Assembly (NCBI GenBank): GCA_025716815.1
Contig: JAIXMN010000031.1
Span: 310,001-374,000, forward strand
Reading direction: 5' to 3'
Origin: Dichotomocladium elegans
Lineage: Eukaryota; Mucoromycota; Mucoromycetes; Mucorales; Lichtheimiaceae
Length of the DNA stretch: 64,000 bases
Of the stretch, positions 22,601-34,579 are shown one piece after another; within the stretch, counting starts at the first letter, position 1, and each line of letters begins with the position of its first letter. Below the pieces are notes generated by a model. It did not search any database and had not been told where the DNA came from. It saw nothing but the letters and a program-made list of their open reading frames with translations. Both the position numbers and the translations under genes were made by a program.

Positions 22601-25600
22601 TCGATACTTTATGAACGATGGTCTCAGCAATAGCTCACTTTCCAACTGCCTTGAGACCGTGGCAGATCGGGCCGTTGGTGCGTTTATTAAGGACGCTGCG
22701 TCCAAGGCAGCTATCCAGGGTATCTCAATGGAACTTCACGACCAGATGACGAGCATTCTCAAGATGACCTGTCATCGTCTCCGCAAAGTGCATGAGCTGG
22801 CAATCAAGTCTATAGACCGCATCGTGGCCGCTTTTCCGCAGGTTTTTGCGGACAAGGCGCTCATCACACTCTTGCTTGAGCTTGTTCAGCTCCTTTGGAT
22901 CAGCTGCGAATCAGAGTTCAGAGATGAGGTGGGTTTACTTTTTTCTTGATAAGATCTGTGCTGATATATATTTTAGTATTCGCCTACTTTCCACTTCACC
23001 TCGACCCGTGTTGGAGTGACGCTAGAGCTAGGTGACTCATATAGCTACCGCAGGGATATATGCACGCGTCTCTATGAGAATGCTCGCAAATGGCTGCGTA
23101 TTTCCATGGACCGCGCTCCTTTGGAGATCAATGGCTTGCTTCAGGATTATCTGTCCGACTATGACCGATTTGATTCGGGTCAGCCCATTGATGTGGCCCA
23201 TATGGGTCGCTCGTTAGCACTTGAAATCGGGAGGGCGTCATCGAGGAATCAGCTCTCATCTGGTAAGTCGACAAATGTCATAGAAAAAGCCTTACAGGAT
23301 CGAAGTGCTCAGACCATATTCAGAGTTTGTGCCAAGGGTGTCTCGTATCGTACCTGATCAATCGTCTGATTTTGTCAACGGCTTTACATCGAGACGGTTC
23401 TATACCGGCGAGATCAGCGGTATTGAATACCTCTATGGCGTCCGTCAAGACTTGGGTATAACTTTTTACACTGTCTGAATCATCAAGTTTTATCCCTCTA
23501 AATCTTGATTATATTTTATACCATAGAAAAATACCCCAACTATAAAAGCGGTAGCGGCGTCACCGAACAAGTTGGATATGTTCTCGAGCATCTCGAGGGC
23601 CTCTTGACAGACGTCAAACAAAAACACATTGTTCCCATTGAGCGTATTCAGCGTACTCTGCATCGTGCTGCGTCCTTCGCTATCGCCTTGCCTAAAGTTC
23701 ATCCCGACTTAATCCGCTACCTCGTCCGTATCCCTGTGTACGCGTTTACACCCGAATCGTTGGATGTCGGCACGAATGTGTGGAACTGGCTGCTCGTCGA
23801 GCGCGCAGATGTTGAGAAGCGATTGATGGTTGAAATGCTAAGTATGTGGCACTGGGCCCAGAAACACAGGAAGGGTCTATTTTCTCCTGTCCTCAAGTAA
23901 GTTATACAAATGATTTGGTATGGCTGTCTAGCTGCTGACATGTTTCCGAACCACTTTGCTTGGCCATAGCCCCAAGCACCCGTTTGTCTCCAAAATGACA
24001 AATGGCCCCTCGGATAAATCGATGGTTGATAGCTCCCGGCGTGTTGCCACTTTCCTCTTCACACCCCACTCGACATGGATTAGTTTTCTAAGCAGCCGCT
24101 TCTATTCCATTCGCCACCGTAGCAAGCACCTGATCAACATGTTCATCCGCCTCTTGCAAGAGTCCTTCCAGAATGCACATCTGATGAGTACCCATGCGCT
24201 ATCTCGTTCTGTGCGCTTCCAGCTGCTCCAACTGGGAACCAAGATCCTTCAATCGACGCGCATGGAAGCCCTAGCGGAGCACAAGTTCCGATCGCTTGTA
24301 TATGACTGTGCCTTCAATTGGTTCTCGCTCGATGCTCAGCAAGTTGCAATTCCTTGCAATGAAGATAGAAAAAGTGTTGTCTAACAAGACTTTAATTTTG
24401 TAGATGGCATTTCGGGTCACGAAAGAGCTTCGCATTGATGGAGTTTAAGCTTTTGACAGACTTTTATATCTCGGTGGTGAATGATACACCCAATCTGAGT
24501 TATCTTGTGTCAAGCTCGCCCCTCAAGACATCCAACACGAAAATTGCTTCGGGGCTGTACATGTTTTTGAATGGTAAACTGTTCTGCAGATGAGTTGCTA
24601 AGGCGGGAAACATATTTGTCTGACTGTGTAGACGTAGACAAAACAAAGGACGATGTGATCCGCCAGCATCATCTTGCAAAGAAGCTACTAATGCTGTTCT
24701 TGGAGAGCGAGCTTACCCGCCTGTCAGTGTGGTGTAACCCACTCAACTCGGTGGGACAAGGCAACCCCGCGTGTTTTACGGGCAACACGGAGAGATCAAT
24801 GGTGATGGACGAGTCATGGAAAGAGATTGTCCGGTTTGCTTGGGAACTTTCGCCAAGGCTTGCGGTGCAGATGAATGCCCGTTTTGTTCAGCCAATCGTT
24901 CACCGTGAACTCCACCGTTTAATTGCTAACAACACGCTAGATGTTGTGGAAGTTCCCGAGGCGCTTATCATCTTGCTTGGCGATCGTCTTTTACCGAATG
25001 CCAAACTCGACCTGAAGGTAGAGAAAATGGGGCGTGTGGAAGCAGCTACTATGCGCAGATCAAGAAATATTCGGCAGCTACTGACATGGACGGGGTGGGG
25101 TGGTTTTATTGTAGCACCTTCAATATTGGGCCCCAGTTCCTGCTATCACGGCTGCGCACTTTTTCACGCCTGCGTATAATAACCACCCATTGATACTCCA
25201 GTATGCCATGCGCACTCTGGAATATTATCCTGTGGACACCGTGTTTTTCTACATTCCGCAGATCGTCCAAGCACTCCGTCATGACGAGCTTGGTTATGTT
25301 GAAAAGTACATTATGGAAGCAGGCCAGGTTTCTCAACTCTTTGCGCATCAAATTATTTGGAATATGCAGGCCAACATGTTTGTCGACGCGGATAAGGAAT
25401 GTGTCAAGCCCGACCCGCTCAAGCCCACGCTGGACCGCATCATTGAGAATCTCGTCAACTCGTTCACTGGCGAGGACCGCGAATTCTACGAGCGCGAGTT
25501 CAAGTTCTTCAACGATGTCACTGCGATTTCTGGGTATCTCAAAGAGTACATCCGTTTTGGGCAGACGGAGAAGAAGCCTTTGCAGAAGGTTAGATGAATG

Positions 25601-26731
25601 AATGACGAAAAACCAAGGAAATAACATCTGCTTCGGTAATAGAAACGGCTTGACGAGGAACTTGCAAAAATTAACGTCGACGTTGGCGTATACCTCCCGA
25701 GCAACAGCGATGGGCGAGTGATTGATATCGACCGCACCTCTGGCAGACCGCTGCAGAGCCATGCGAAGGCGCCGTTCATGGCGACGTTCAAGATCGAAAA
25801 GGAAGTTGAGGATGCCGATTTGATGGGCAAGGCGCTCATTGAGAGTGATGGTGATCAGATCGAGGAAGTGCCGAAGAAGACGGTCCAGATATGGCAAGGC
25901 GCGATTTTCAAAGTTGGCGACGATTGTCGTCAAGACGTGCTCGCACTTCAGTTGATTGCTGTATTCAAGAACATCTTCAGCACCGTTGGGCTTGATCTCT
26001 ATGTATTCCCGTACCGGGTGGTGGCGACAGCGCCGGGCCGTGGTGTGATTGATGTGATTCCAAACTCGATTTCGCGTGATCAGCTCGGTCGTGAAAAGGT
26101 CAACAGCATGTACGACTACTTTGTGGCCCGATATGGCGGACCGGACTCGATCCACTTTCAGCGTGCGCGAAACAACTTTGTTCAGAGTCTGGCGGCGTAT
26201 TCAGTTATCTCATATCTCTTGGCTATTAAGGATCGCCACAACGGCAATATCATGCTGGACGATCAAGGCCATATTATTCATATCGGTCAGTGGTAGCATG
26301 AACCATGTTCCTAGCTAAGCAAGCGGCTTATTTGGTTGTTGATAGATTTTGGATTCATTTTTGATATCGCTCCGGGCGGAATCACGTTTGAGAGTTCGCC
26401 GTTCAAGTTGACGACAGAGATGATTCAAGTCATGGGTGGCGGCTCGGACGAACAGGCGTTCCGGCAATTCTCTGAGCTGGTTGTCAAGGCGTACCTTGCA
26501 AGCAGGCCATTTGCGGACCAGATCTGTCAGTTGGTGTCGCTGATGCTCGAGTCAGGCCTGCCGTGCTTCAAGGGAGAGACGATCAAGCGTCTTCGTAGCC
26601 GATTCCAACTCGACCGCTCTGAGCGTGCCGCAGCAGACTTTGTCATGATGCGCATCAAAGATTCTTTTGAGAACCAGCGGACGGTGCTCTACGATTATTT
26701 CCAGAAGCTAACAAACGGGATTCCCTACTAG
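19679..26731 (+). CDS. STT4: Phosphatidylinositol 4-kinase III alpha (Stt4/PI4KA)
   Basis: Large lipid kinase that makes PI4P at the plasma membrane and supports PI(4,5)P2 signalling and cell-wall integrity. It is read as many exons over 7 kb. Exon 1 is 8 nt plus intron (ATGTTAAG, donor gtatgg), followed by STDFDLHSQILMSLAEVL. The middle exons are alpha-helical repeats as in family members. The lipid-kinase unique/PIK region precedes the catalytic domain (about 25200-26731): KVGDDCRQDVLALQ (ATP-binding side), AIKDRHNGNIMLDDQGH (catalytic loop) and IDFGFIFDIAPGG (activation loop, split by an intron with donor gtcagt near 26286). The end is the classic short tail KLTNGIPY. No disabling change seen; one intron near 23262 must use the acceptor gatcgaag to keep frame. 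Confidence 0.95.
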
Positions 26732-27145
26732 ATTGTGATCTGTTTTTATTGTATAATAACAATCGCACCCATTGACAAAAAGAAACAAACAAACGCATGG
26801 TTTTTTTGTGTGACCATGCGCCGAGGTGTACGCGATTCGTGTTGTGATAAAGGAGAGACACAAGCGCACGTGGTTGGAATCGCCAATTAGAGTTTCACGG
26901 GCTGGGACGGCTGCAGGTATCACAAAAAAAAACATAGTCATTCTATGGACTTTACAATGGCGTATAAAATACAACGTACCAACAGGCAAAAAGATTGCGC
27001 AGAGGGCTTGCCGCCAAAGGCTATTGATCGGCAGTATTCCCTCTCTGGAACCTTGCTGGGATAGGATGCCATCTTCCCGAAGACCACAAAGGATAAGATG
27101 CATGTCAAGAGCCGCCTGCTGTACAATTTTGGTTTGAACATCCAT
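26708..27145 (-). CDS. Possible gene overlapping the 3' end of STT4, antisense
   Basis: Two minus-strand exons can be joined in phase. One ends SLWRQALCAIFLPV at a gtacgttg donor near 26980; after acceptor tacctgcag near 26913 the next runs AVPARETLIGDSNHVRL. The phase-1 junction is consistent and the sequence looks protein-like, but the final 24 residues lie opposite the STT4 end and upstream exons were not found. No family recognised. Could be chance or a 3' UTR antisense transcript. Confidence 0.3.
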   Translation of the reverse strand: MDVQTKIVQQAALDMHLILCGLREDGILSQQGSREGILPINSLWRQALCAIFLPVGTLYFIRHCKVHRMTMFFFVIPAAVPARETLIGDSNHVRLCLSFITTRIAYTSAHGHTKKPCVCLFLFVNGCDCYYTIKTDHNLVGNPVC

Positions 27146-27792
27146 CGAAACATCATATTAGAACATTTTGTCTATTTAGCCTAGTGTGTAGACTTCCAAA
27201 GCCCTGCTGCTTGCAAGATTGCTGGTTGGATAGACAAAACAGAGAGAGAATAGGATCATGTACCTAGGCGAAAGAGAATCACGATCGTCCCATCTGGGTT
27301 ACCTCAACGCATACCGATATAGTCAGTTGGCAGTTGGGGCTTGACCGAGCTCAAGGGTCAATCGAATGCTGACTGTATTCTCTCGATTCATGCAAGATAC
27401 ACTAGCCAAGTAGACGGTGGAGGAAATGAATTTGCAGAAGTTAGCCTGTCTGACGACTTCAGAATTGGGCGGCGTGCGACATTTGATTTTTTTTTTGGGG
27501 GGGGAGGGAAATGGCGTATACATGTAAAATGCAGATGCAGCATATGAGTACGAGTATGGGATATAACCTAACGCGAGGTTCTTTTTTTTTTGTTTGCTTT
27601 GTGTGGCAAGTACAGCTATGTATTGAATGATAACCAGCTCTATTTTGAATAATCTGATAAGATGCAGTGATATTTTGGCTAACATGGTTGCGCCTTGGCC
27701 GAGAAAGAAGCAGGAAAATGAACTTCATTGACTGCATGACCTCTATGAAACTAACTCTACACATTTTGCATTGCTGATATGAGCAGCCTATT

Positions 27793-28110
27793 TTTTTCCC
27801 TTATGGAGCGAGCGCACGGCATGTTTCTGCTGAGCAAGTGCGTCAATCTGTTCGTTCTATCTGCATAGTGCACCTTTACAGGCTGGGAGGGTAACACTGA
27901 TAGTTTGCACTTCACCAAGAGAAAGGTTGCAAAAAAAAGTATGTATAGAACCAAATCGCAACTACGCACCCTACACTGACTGCCCCATGAAAGATCGGAC
28001 TGATCAGGTAAATGTTTGCGAAGGGTGTTGAGCATATCCAGAATATGAGGGCGTATTTCGAATAAAGGACTGTTCGTTGAATGATGCTGATGTTTGTGTT
28101 GTTGTAACTA
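27793..28110 (-). CDS. Possible small minus-strand gene (terminal exons)
   Basis: An open stretch after acceptor ctaccgtatag (about 28115) reads LQQHKHQHHSTNSPLFEIRP and continues HILDMLNTLRKHLPDQSDLS. It may splice (donor gtgcgtag, acceptor gcagatag near 27870) to NEQIDALAQQKHAVRSLHKG and a stop at about 27797. The helical, Leu-rich character suggests a real small protein. First exon and identity unknown. Confidence 0.35.
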
Positions 28111-28114
28111 TACG

Positions 28115-29273
28115 GTAGCAAAGACTAAGACCATCCTAGGACTGTCTTTGGCATCATGCACACCGCGGTCGCAAGAAAGGAAAATGGGTCAGCCATTAAG
28201 TAACGGCATCTGTTCATAAAGGCTTAGATATCGATGTGCCTATATCCTCGCAACGTAAACCGCGCCATAACCGGAGCCTTCTCGAGTATTTTATATAGCT
28301 ACATGTCAAAGGACTTTTGATGATACGAATCAGTGGCATGTCCAAAAGCAGAGAGGGGATATGTGCCAAACATACCGCCAAGTCTCAACCCCCTCGGTCT
28401 TACTCAGCGAGGCCAGGAAGCGGACCGTACGTAATATTTCTTTATCAAGTCCACAGCTGAACACGCTCCATACAGTAAACGTACATAACAACGCGAGAGT
28501 AGAGGAACATTAAATGAGCAACATCCAAGCCATATTAATTGAGGGGGGTAGATAGAAAGCTAATTATGACGTAATAAAACCAGTATATGGTAATTCCAGC
28601 GGGGTTTAGCTTACTTTTTGACTGATTTGATTCGCCAATTTTTCGGGCCGGTTTCGTTGTGTTACGTGGTCCTGACGGAGTCTGAGGTTTTGCTTTTTGT
28701 TGCTTTTTGTTGGATTAACATTGAGATTCCGCGAGCATTTCGGTTTTCCCATTGGCCAAAATGGTCCTTTTCTTGGAGTTGCCTGTGGTGGGTATTTTCT
28801 TTAGTCCCATGATCATCCCCTTCGACCAATAGTCTCTTTTCATTGCAACCTTCACATGTGCCTCCATAAATGCAGCTGAAGGAGTTGCAGGTCGGGGCAC
28901 GTGGCAAAGACGTGGTCATTTTCCCAAAAAAAATTGGATGGCATGCATCAAAATGATATTGTCTATTCTTTTGGAAAATAAAAAGGAACACCAATGAAAA
29001 AGGTTCTGGGGAATGTGATATCTTGGCATATTTCCTCCACGGAATTCATATATGCAGCCGCAGCATGGATAATAATAGCAATCAATAGTGGCGTACAATC
29101 AGTGTGCAGCCACACTTGCACAAGAAAAAGTCTTGGCTTTCATATAAATATCAACATTCAAAGGAACTTTGTCAAGTATCAGTTCTTATCATCATTCTAT
29201 TACTATTCTGTTGCTATCTACTGTATATATTCTACATATTTGAGAAAGACAACTACTTTACATATCCAAAGAA
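28115..29273. other. Intergenic region; probably contains the Helitron 5' end
   Basis: No supported gene. A Helitron should begin with TC after an A somewhere in this stretch, upstream of its first ATG at 29274, but I cannot pick the exact dinucleotide among many candidates. Confidence 0.4.
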
Positions 29274-32200
29274 ATGGTAACTTTATTCTTTAAAATTGAC
29301 ATTATTCTCCGCTAATCATTCTTCTGGATCAAGGGTGATGAGCCCCAAACAAGAACTTGCAGTTGTGGCTCTTCTACCCACCTGCGTACAAGTTTTGCTG
29401 GCTGTCCCTTAAACAGCCGTAGAGTTCGTCCGAGGCCTGAACCTACTGATGTATGTATTTCTTGAATTACCCGATTTTATGTTTGCAGCCGCTGATATCA
29501 AGGCATCCCTAGGATTCTACAACCCAAATGTCCTCCTCTCCTTCCTGTTCTACATGTGGCTCAACCACCCATCGCCGATCAACTCATCGTGATTGCCCTG
29601 GAAACACTCGGCGCCAACGAGGTAATACAGCTGAACATTACAACTCTGAAATTTTTACTGATTTTTCTGTAAAGAATATATTGGTTTGGACAACCCTCCA
29701 TCTGCTCCTGCTCCTGCTACTGCTCCTGCTCCTGCTACTGCTCCAGTTCCTGTTCCTGTTCCTGCTCCTGCTCCTGCTTCGGTTGCTCCTACTCATCCGC
29801 CATGTGCTCGATGTGGTTCTCCATCTCACCAGCGTTCAAGATACAGTGGCTGTCCATTCTATAACAGCGATAATCCCCAGTATCGGATTGCACGAATGGC
29901 GTCTTTTGAGCCAGAACATATTTTTGGCCCAGACATCTGCTACGTCCATGGCCCACAATATCGTCGACACATCTTTGGTCGCATGTCAGCCGAATGCCCA
30001 TTTTGTCAGGCTAAAATGTGGATTGACGAGCGCCTCGCCCAGTCTTCTCGCTCCAACCCGCGTTTTGGACTGTGCTGCACGAGCGGAAGGATCCAGATCG
30101 CCCTGCCTCGCGCCCCCTCACAAGAGATCATCGCACTCTTGGAAGGCACAGACGATGCCAGCAAAGAATTTCGCAAGTCCATTCGCGCATATAACAACGC
30201 CTTTTCTTTTGCTTCCATTGAGGACAATCATGACCGACAATTGGCCAATGGATCGAATGGTGTTCCAACCTATCGCATCAACGGGACGATGTACCACCGT
30301 ATGGGAACATTGCGAGCTGGCCCCGATCGCCAGCCTGCTTTTTCTCAAATATATTTTACCGATGCCGGCGATCAACTGTCAAGACGCACTTCATTCTTTT
30401 CAGACCTTAACAGGGATACAATCGAGCTTCTTCAGGCGGTCATGGTGCGTGATAACCCTTATGCACAGACCTTCATGTCTGCTGCTCAGCGTTATCGAGA
30501 TGAGCCATTTGGAACACTTCGTGCTACCATTCGTCCAGCACACCAGATGGGGAGGCGTTACGATCCACAGGCTACCCCTGAAGTTGCAGCCTTAGTCGTC
30601 GAGAGGACAACAGATGGGACAGTCGATACGCATGCAATTGTTCTTGCTGATCGCGCAACAGGAGGACTCCACAGGATTAGTGCTCTCCACCCGGCATACA
30701 TACCTCTCCACTACGTCCTCATGTATCCATTCGGGGATGAAGGATGGTATGCAGGAATGCAAAGTCTAACAGCTGAGGGCAGCCCTGTCAGCATCACTGT
30801 GCGTGAGTTTGCTGCTTTCATGCTCATGATTCGAGAAGGCCCAAGGAAGACATACCACCACTACTATGGCAGGTTATTTCAGCAATTAGTGGTGGATAAT
30901 TATGCACGGATCGAGGGTGGCCGTCTGGACTATTTACGGAACAATCAGGATGATCTGCGGCGAGAGCTTTACAGCGGCATGGCGGACGACTCTGATCCTC
31001 GACAGATTGGCCAAAGAACAATTCTACCTTCAAGTTTCACTGGTGGGCCGCGATATATGAAACAAATGATGCAAGACGGCTTGGCTATTGTTAGCCAGCT
31101 GGGCGATCCAACTCTCTTCATTACGTTCACTTGCAATCCTAAATGGCCTGAAATTGTCAGCGAGCTTCTTCCAGGGCAGGAGGCCCATGACCGTCCAGAT
31201 ATTTGCTCCCGAGTCTTCAATATGAAGATGAAGGAGCTCATTGCGCATATTGTGGATGCCAAAGTTTTTGGTCATATCGAAGGATATATCGCGACTGTCG
31301 AGTTCCAGAAGCGTGGTTTGCCCCATGTTCATATGCTTTTCATCTTGCATGAGGAAGATCGACCAGAAGCTGTAGCCCAGTATGACGAGTTCGTCTGCGC
31401 AGAGCTTCCAGATCCAGTAGCCCACCCCGCTCTCTATCGCACAGTCACGTCAACAATGATCCATGGACCATGTGGATCATTCAGCAGAGGACAGCCATGC
31501 TGTCAACGAACTGGCCAGTGCGATAAGAAGTTCCCCAAGCGCTACTGTGGCAAGACACGAGAGACCAGGGATGGAAACCCAGTATACCGTAGGCGGGAGA
31601 CTCCCAACCAAGGGCATATGATTGAGCGTCGGAACATGGTTATAGACAACCAATGGGTTATTCCATATAATCCTTACCTTAGCCACAAGTACGATGCCCA
31701 TATTAACGTAGAGATCTGTACAAGCACCAGGGCAGTAAAATATATCTGCAAGTATATTACCAAGGGAACTGACCGAGCGCAAGTGGAGATTACTGGACAA
31801 TCTTCTGAGGCTGTCCATTCCACGACCACCACCACTGCCTCCGCCTCCACCACCACCGATGCTGCTCCTGCTCCTGCTCCTGTGGACGAGATCCAACAAT
31901 ACCTTAATGCTAGGTATATTGGACCATGTGAAGCAATCTGGCGGACGCTCAGATATGATGTCCATTTCCACAGCCCATCTGTCGTACGCTTAGATATACA
32001 CCTGCCTGAGCAACAGTATGTCACGTTTCGCGCCACAATGTCCCAGGAAGAACTGATCGTCGCACGCCATGCAGCAAGGACAGGTACCAAACTCCTCGCC
32101 TTTTTTGAACTCTGCTCCCAGGACCCATTCGCCGCCACCCTCCTTTATTCTGAGGTGCCTCGCCACTACACTTGGAACACAAGGACCCACATGTGGGCAC

Positions 32201-34262
32201 GTAGAGATCGGCAAACAATTGCGAACGTGGTAACACGCATTTATTTTGCATCACCTTCAAATATGCCTCTGTACTGCCTTCGCTTGCTCTTACTAAAGAT
32301 TCCTGGGCCAACAAGTTTCGAGGCACTGCTTGCGAATAGCGACGGCAGCCCCCATCCGACATTCCAGGCAGCTGCGCTTGCAAGGGGTTTCTTGGAGTCT
32401 GACAACGAATGGGAGCGCTGCATGAGTGAGGCATCGCTCATTGCTTCAGCTAGATCTATACGCGCTCTCTTTGCATGCATCCTGATACACAGTTCCCCTG
32501 CTGACCCGCTCCAACTCTGGAACAACCACCGCGACAGAATGGCCGATGATTACTTTTTCGAGTTCCGGAGAATACATAATATGTCAACCGACCAAGAACT
32601 GCAGCAGCAAGACCTGGACGCCATCTATCAGCGCACACTTGGCGATATCGATTCTCATCTGCAGGCTGGAGGTCATTGGCTCTCCGAATTTACGACTTTG
32701 CCCCAGGAACGAAGGGAAACACTCGACGAATTTGTGTCTCCTTCTCAAGTTCTGATAAATGCCGAGTACCGCAATTATGACCAAGATGAGCAGCGTCTGT
32801 TGAATGAAGAGTTAGTCCACTCGCTCAACGATGACCAGCGAGCTGCATATAATAATATCATAATGTCCATCGCGGAGCAGCCTCATGCCCCTCATGTACC
32901 CGCCTTTTCTTTCTCAATGGCCCTGGTGGTACAGGGAAATCACAGGTGTTCAAAGCTCTCTTGGCCTATGTTCGTTCTCAGCAAGAGATTGCCTTGCCGG
33001 TCGCCTCTTCTGGAATTGCCGCAATCCTGCTTCCTGGTGGCCGAACTGCCCATAGCCGGTTCAAAATTCCCCTCGATGCAGACGAAACCAGTACTTGCAA
33101 CATTAGTCTCACTAGCTCACACGCCCATCTCATACGACGCGCCTCTTTGATCGTTTGGGATGAGGCTGTCATGGCTGGCAGATTCACCTTTGAAGCAGTT
33201 GACAAGGCCCTCAAGGACATCATGGGGGCTGATGACCCTGCATGTGAGCAAGTCCCTTTTGGTGGCAAGGTCGTCGTTTTCGGTGGAGACTTTCGGCAGC
33301 TGCTCCCGGTCAGCAAGAAGAGCACTCGACCAGAGGTCGTTGCGGGAACTGTACAGCGTGCATCATTTTGGCCACACGTTCGCATCCTCCATTTGAACAT
33401 TAACATGCGAGTTCGTAATGCTGGCCCCCATGCCGCTGCATTTGCCAACCAGCTCCTTGCCATTGGAGATGGCCGGCTTCCATACCGCGACAGTGTCGAG
33501 ATCCCGGAACAATGGCGGATCGAAGCGAATGATAGAATGGACCTTATCAATGCCATCTATCCTGCCATTCGACTCCCCAATCAACCTCCAGACCAGTTCC
33601 GTGATGGGGCCATCCTCGCCACTAAAAACGCAGATGTTGATGACATCAACAACAAGGCTTTTAGCGTTTTCCCTGGCGAGAAAAGGCAGTATACCTCTAT
33701 TGACCGTATCATCGATGCCGACGATCCAGACGTAGCTGCAGCAAGCTACCCACCGGAGTTTCTTAATGGTCTCAACTCTGCCGGAATTCCGCCTCATTGT
33801 CTAGAACTAAAGGTGGGTATGCCTTTGGTGCTGCTGCGAAACCTAGATCCAAGCGCAGGCCTCTGCAATGGGACTAAGCTTATCTTGACAAGGCTTATGG
33901 ACCATTGTATTGCCGTCCGATGCATTGCCCATGGACCACAGGGCGCAGAGCATATTCTCCCTAGGATCAACCTTTGCACAAAAGAAGGAGAAATGCCGTT
34001 CATCCTGTGCCGCCGCCAGTTTCCTGTTCGTGCTGCCTTTGCCATGACCATTCATAAGGCGCAAGGACAGACCCTGTCACGCGTAGGTGTCCATCTCCGT
34101 GAGCCTGTGTTTACACATGGCCAATTATATGTTGCACTCTCACGAGCCACACACCCTGACAACCTGCGCGTGGCAGTATACAGTGACGGATCGACTGCTG
34201 CCCCCACAACCGCTAACGTTGTATACCACGAAGTCCTTCTTAACCAGCAGTCATCCGGCTAA
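29274..34262 (+). CDS. Helitron Rep-helicase (RepHel) with three N-terminal zinc knuckles, one frameshift
   Basis: Transposase of the Helitron. Exons: 29274-29276 (ATG only, donor gtaact), 29334-29450, 29513-29621, 29675 onward. Each of exons 2, 3 and 4 encodes one C-x(1,2)-C-x4-H-x7-C knuckle; the third follows a Pro-Ala repeat linker. The Rep nuclease follows: the Helitron-like N-terminal domain, GLPHVHML (His-x-His metal site, about 31317) and KYICKYITKG (two-tyrosine motif, about 31738). The Pif1-type helicase has Walker A GPGGTGKS (32920), DEA in LIVWDEA, GGDFRQLLPV, and the C-terminal MTIHKAQGQT and LYVALSRAT motifs. The frame is broken between Rep and helicase at a four-T run (32905-32908); five T would restore it. 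All motifs are intact, so the copy is young or the break is a sequencing error. Confidence 0.9.
29698..29790 (+). repeat. CTCCTG/CTACTG hexamer repeat coding Pro-Ala/Thr/Val linker
   Basis: Tandem hexanucleotide units (gctcctgctcctgctactgc and variants) encode an alternating Pro-Ala/Thr/Val linker between zinc knuckles two and three of the Helitron protein. Confidence 0.85.
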
Positions 34263-34524
34263 ACACTCACTAACATATATGACTTTTTCATTCATTTATC
34301 TCTCTATGTTATTTATATCTCCTCTCCTTTCTTTTATGTTGATTATACATCCATTTCTCTCATCATGCCCAACACATTCCTTTTTATATCAATAAGAATA
34401 TATGCTCTTTCGTAAAGCAAAAAAACACATATATAGATCTATTCATAAATACACACACCTCTATTAAGTTTGCGCCAATGTCTGATTATTTCTATGGCTT
34501 ATCGCGCTGATTAATTGGGGGGCG

Positions 34525-34579
34525 GGGGGCGAAGCCCCCAGCCGACGCAACAATCGAGCGGAGCGAGATGTGTTGCTAG
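34525..34579 (+). repeat. Helitron 3' terminal hairpins and CTAG end
   Basis: Perfect 6-bp stem GGGGGC/GCCCCC with GAA loop (34525-34539). It is followed by a longer imperfect palindrome, GCAACAATC pairing with GAT(g)TGTTGC (34547-34576), which runs into CTAG at 34576-34579. Confidence 0.7.

Larger units (their letters stand above)
29274..34579 (+). mobile_element. Helitron rolling-circle transposon (5' limit not determined)
   Basis: DNA transposon that replicates by a rolling-circle mechanism. It carries a single Rep/helicase gene (29274-34262). It ends about 317 bp later in structures expected of a Helitron 3' terminus: a GGGGGC-GAA-GCCCCC hairpin (34525-34539), a GCAACA/TGTTGC palindrome (34547-34576), then CTAG (34576-34579) followed by T. 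Helitrons end in CTRR and insert between A and T, which fits. No terminal inverted repeats or target duplication are expected. The true 5' end lies upstream of 29274. Confidence 0.8.

Noticed and set aside
25106..26155. Long minus-strand open frame (349 codons)
   Set aside because: Exact antisense of the STT4 kinase domain; composition is that of a shadow frame.
29528..30595. Plus-strand frame of 355 codons reading through the Helitron 5' part
   Set aside because: Only its first 30 or so codons (the second zinc knuckle) are real; after 29621 it leaves the true frame and becomes Leu-rich repeat translation.
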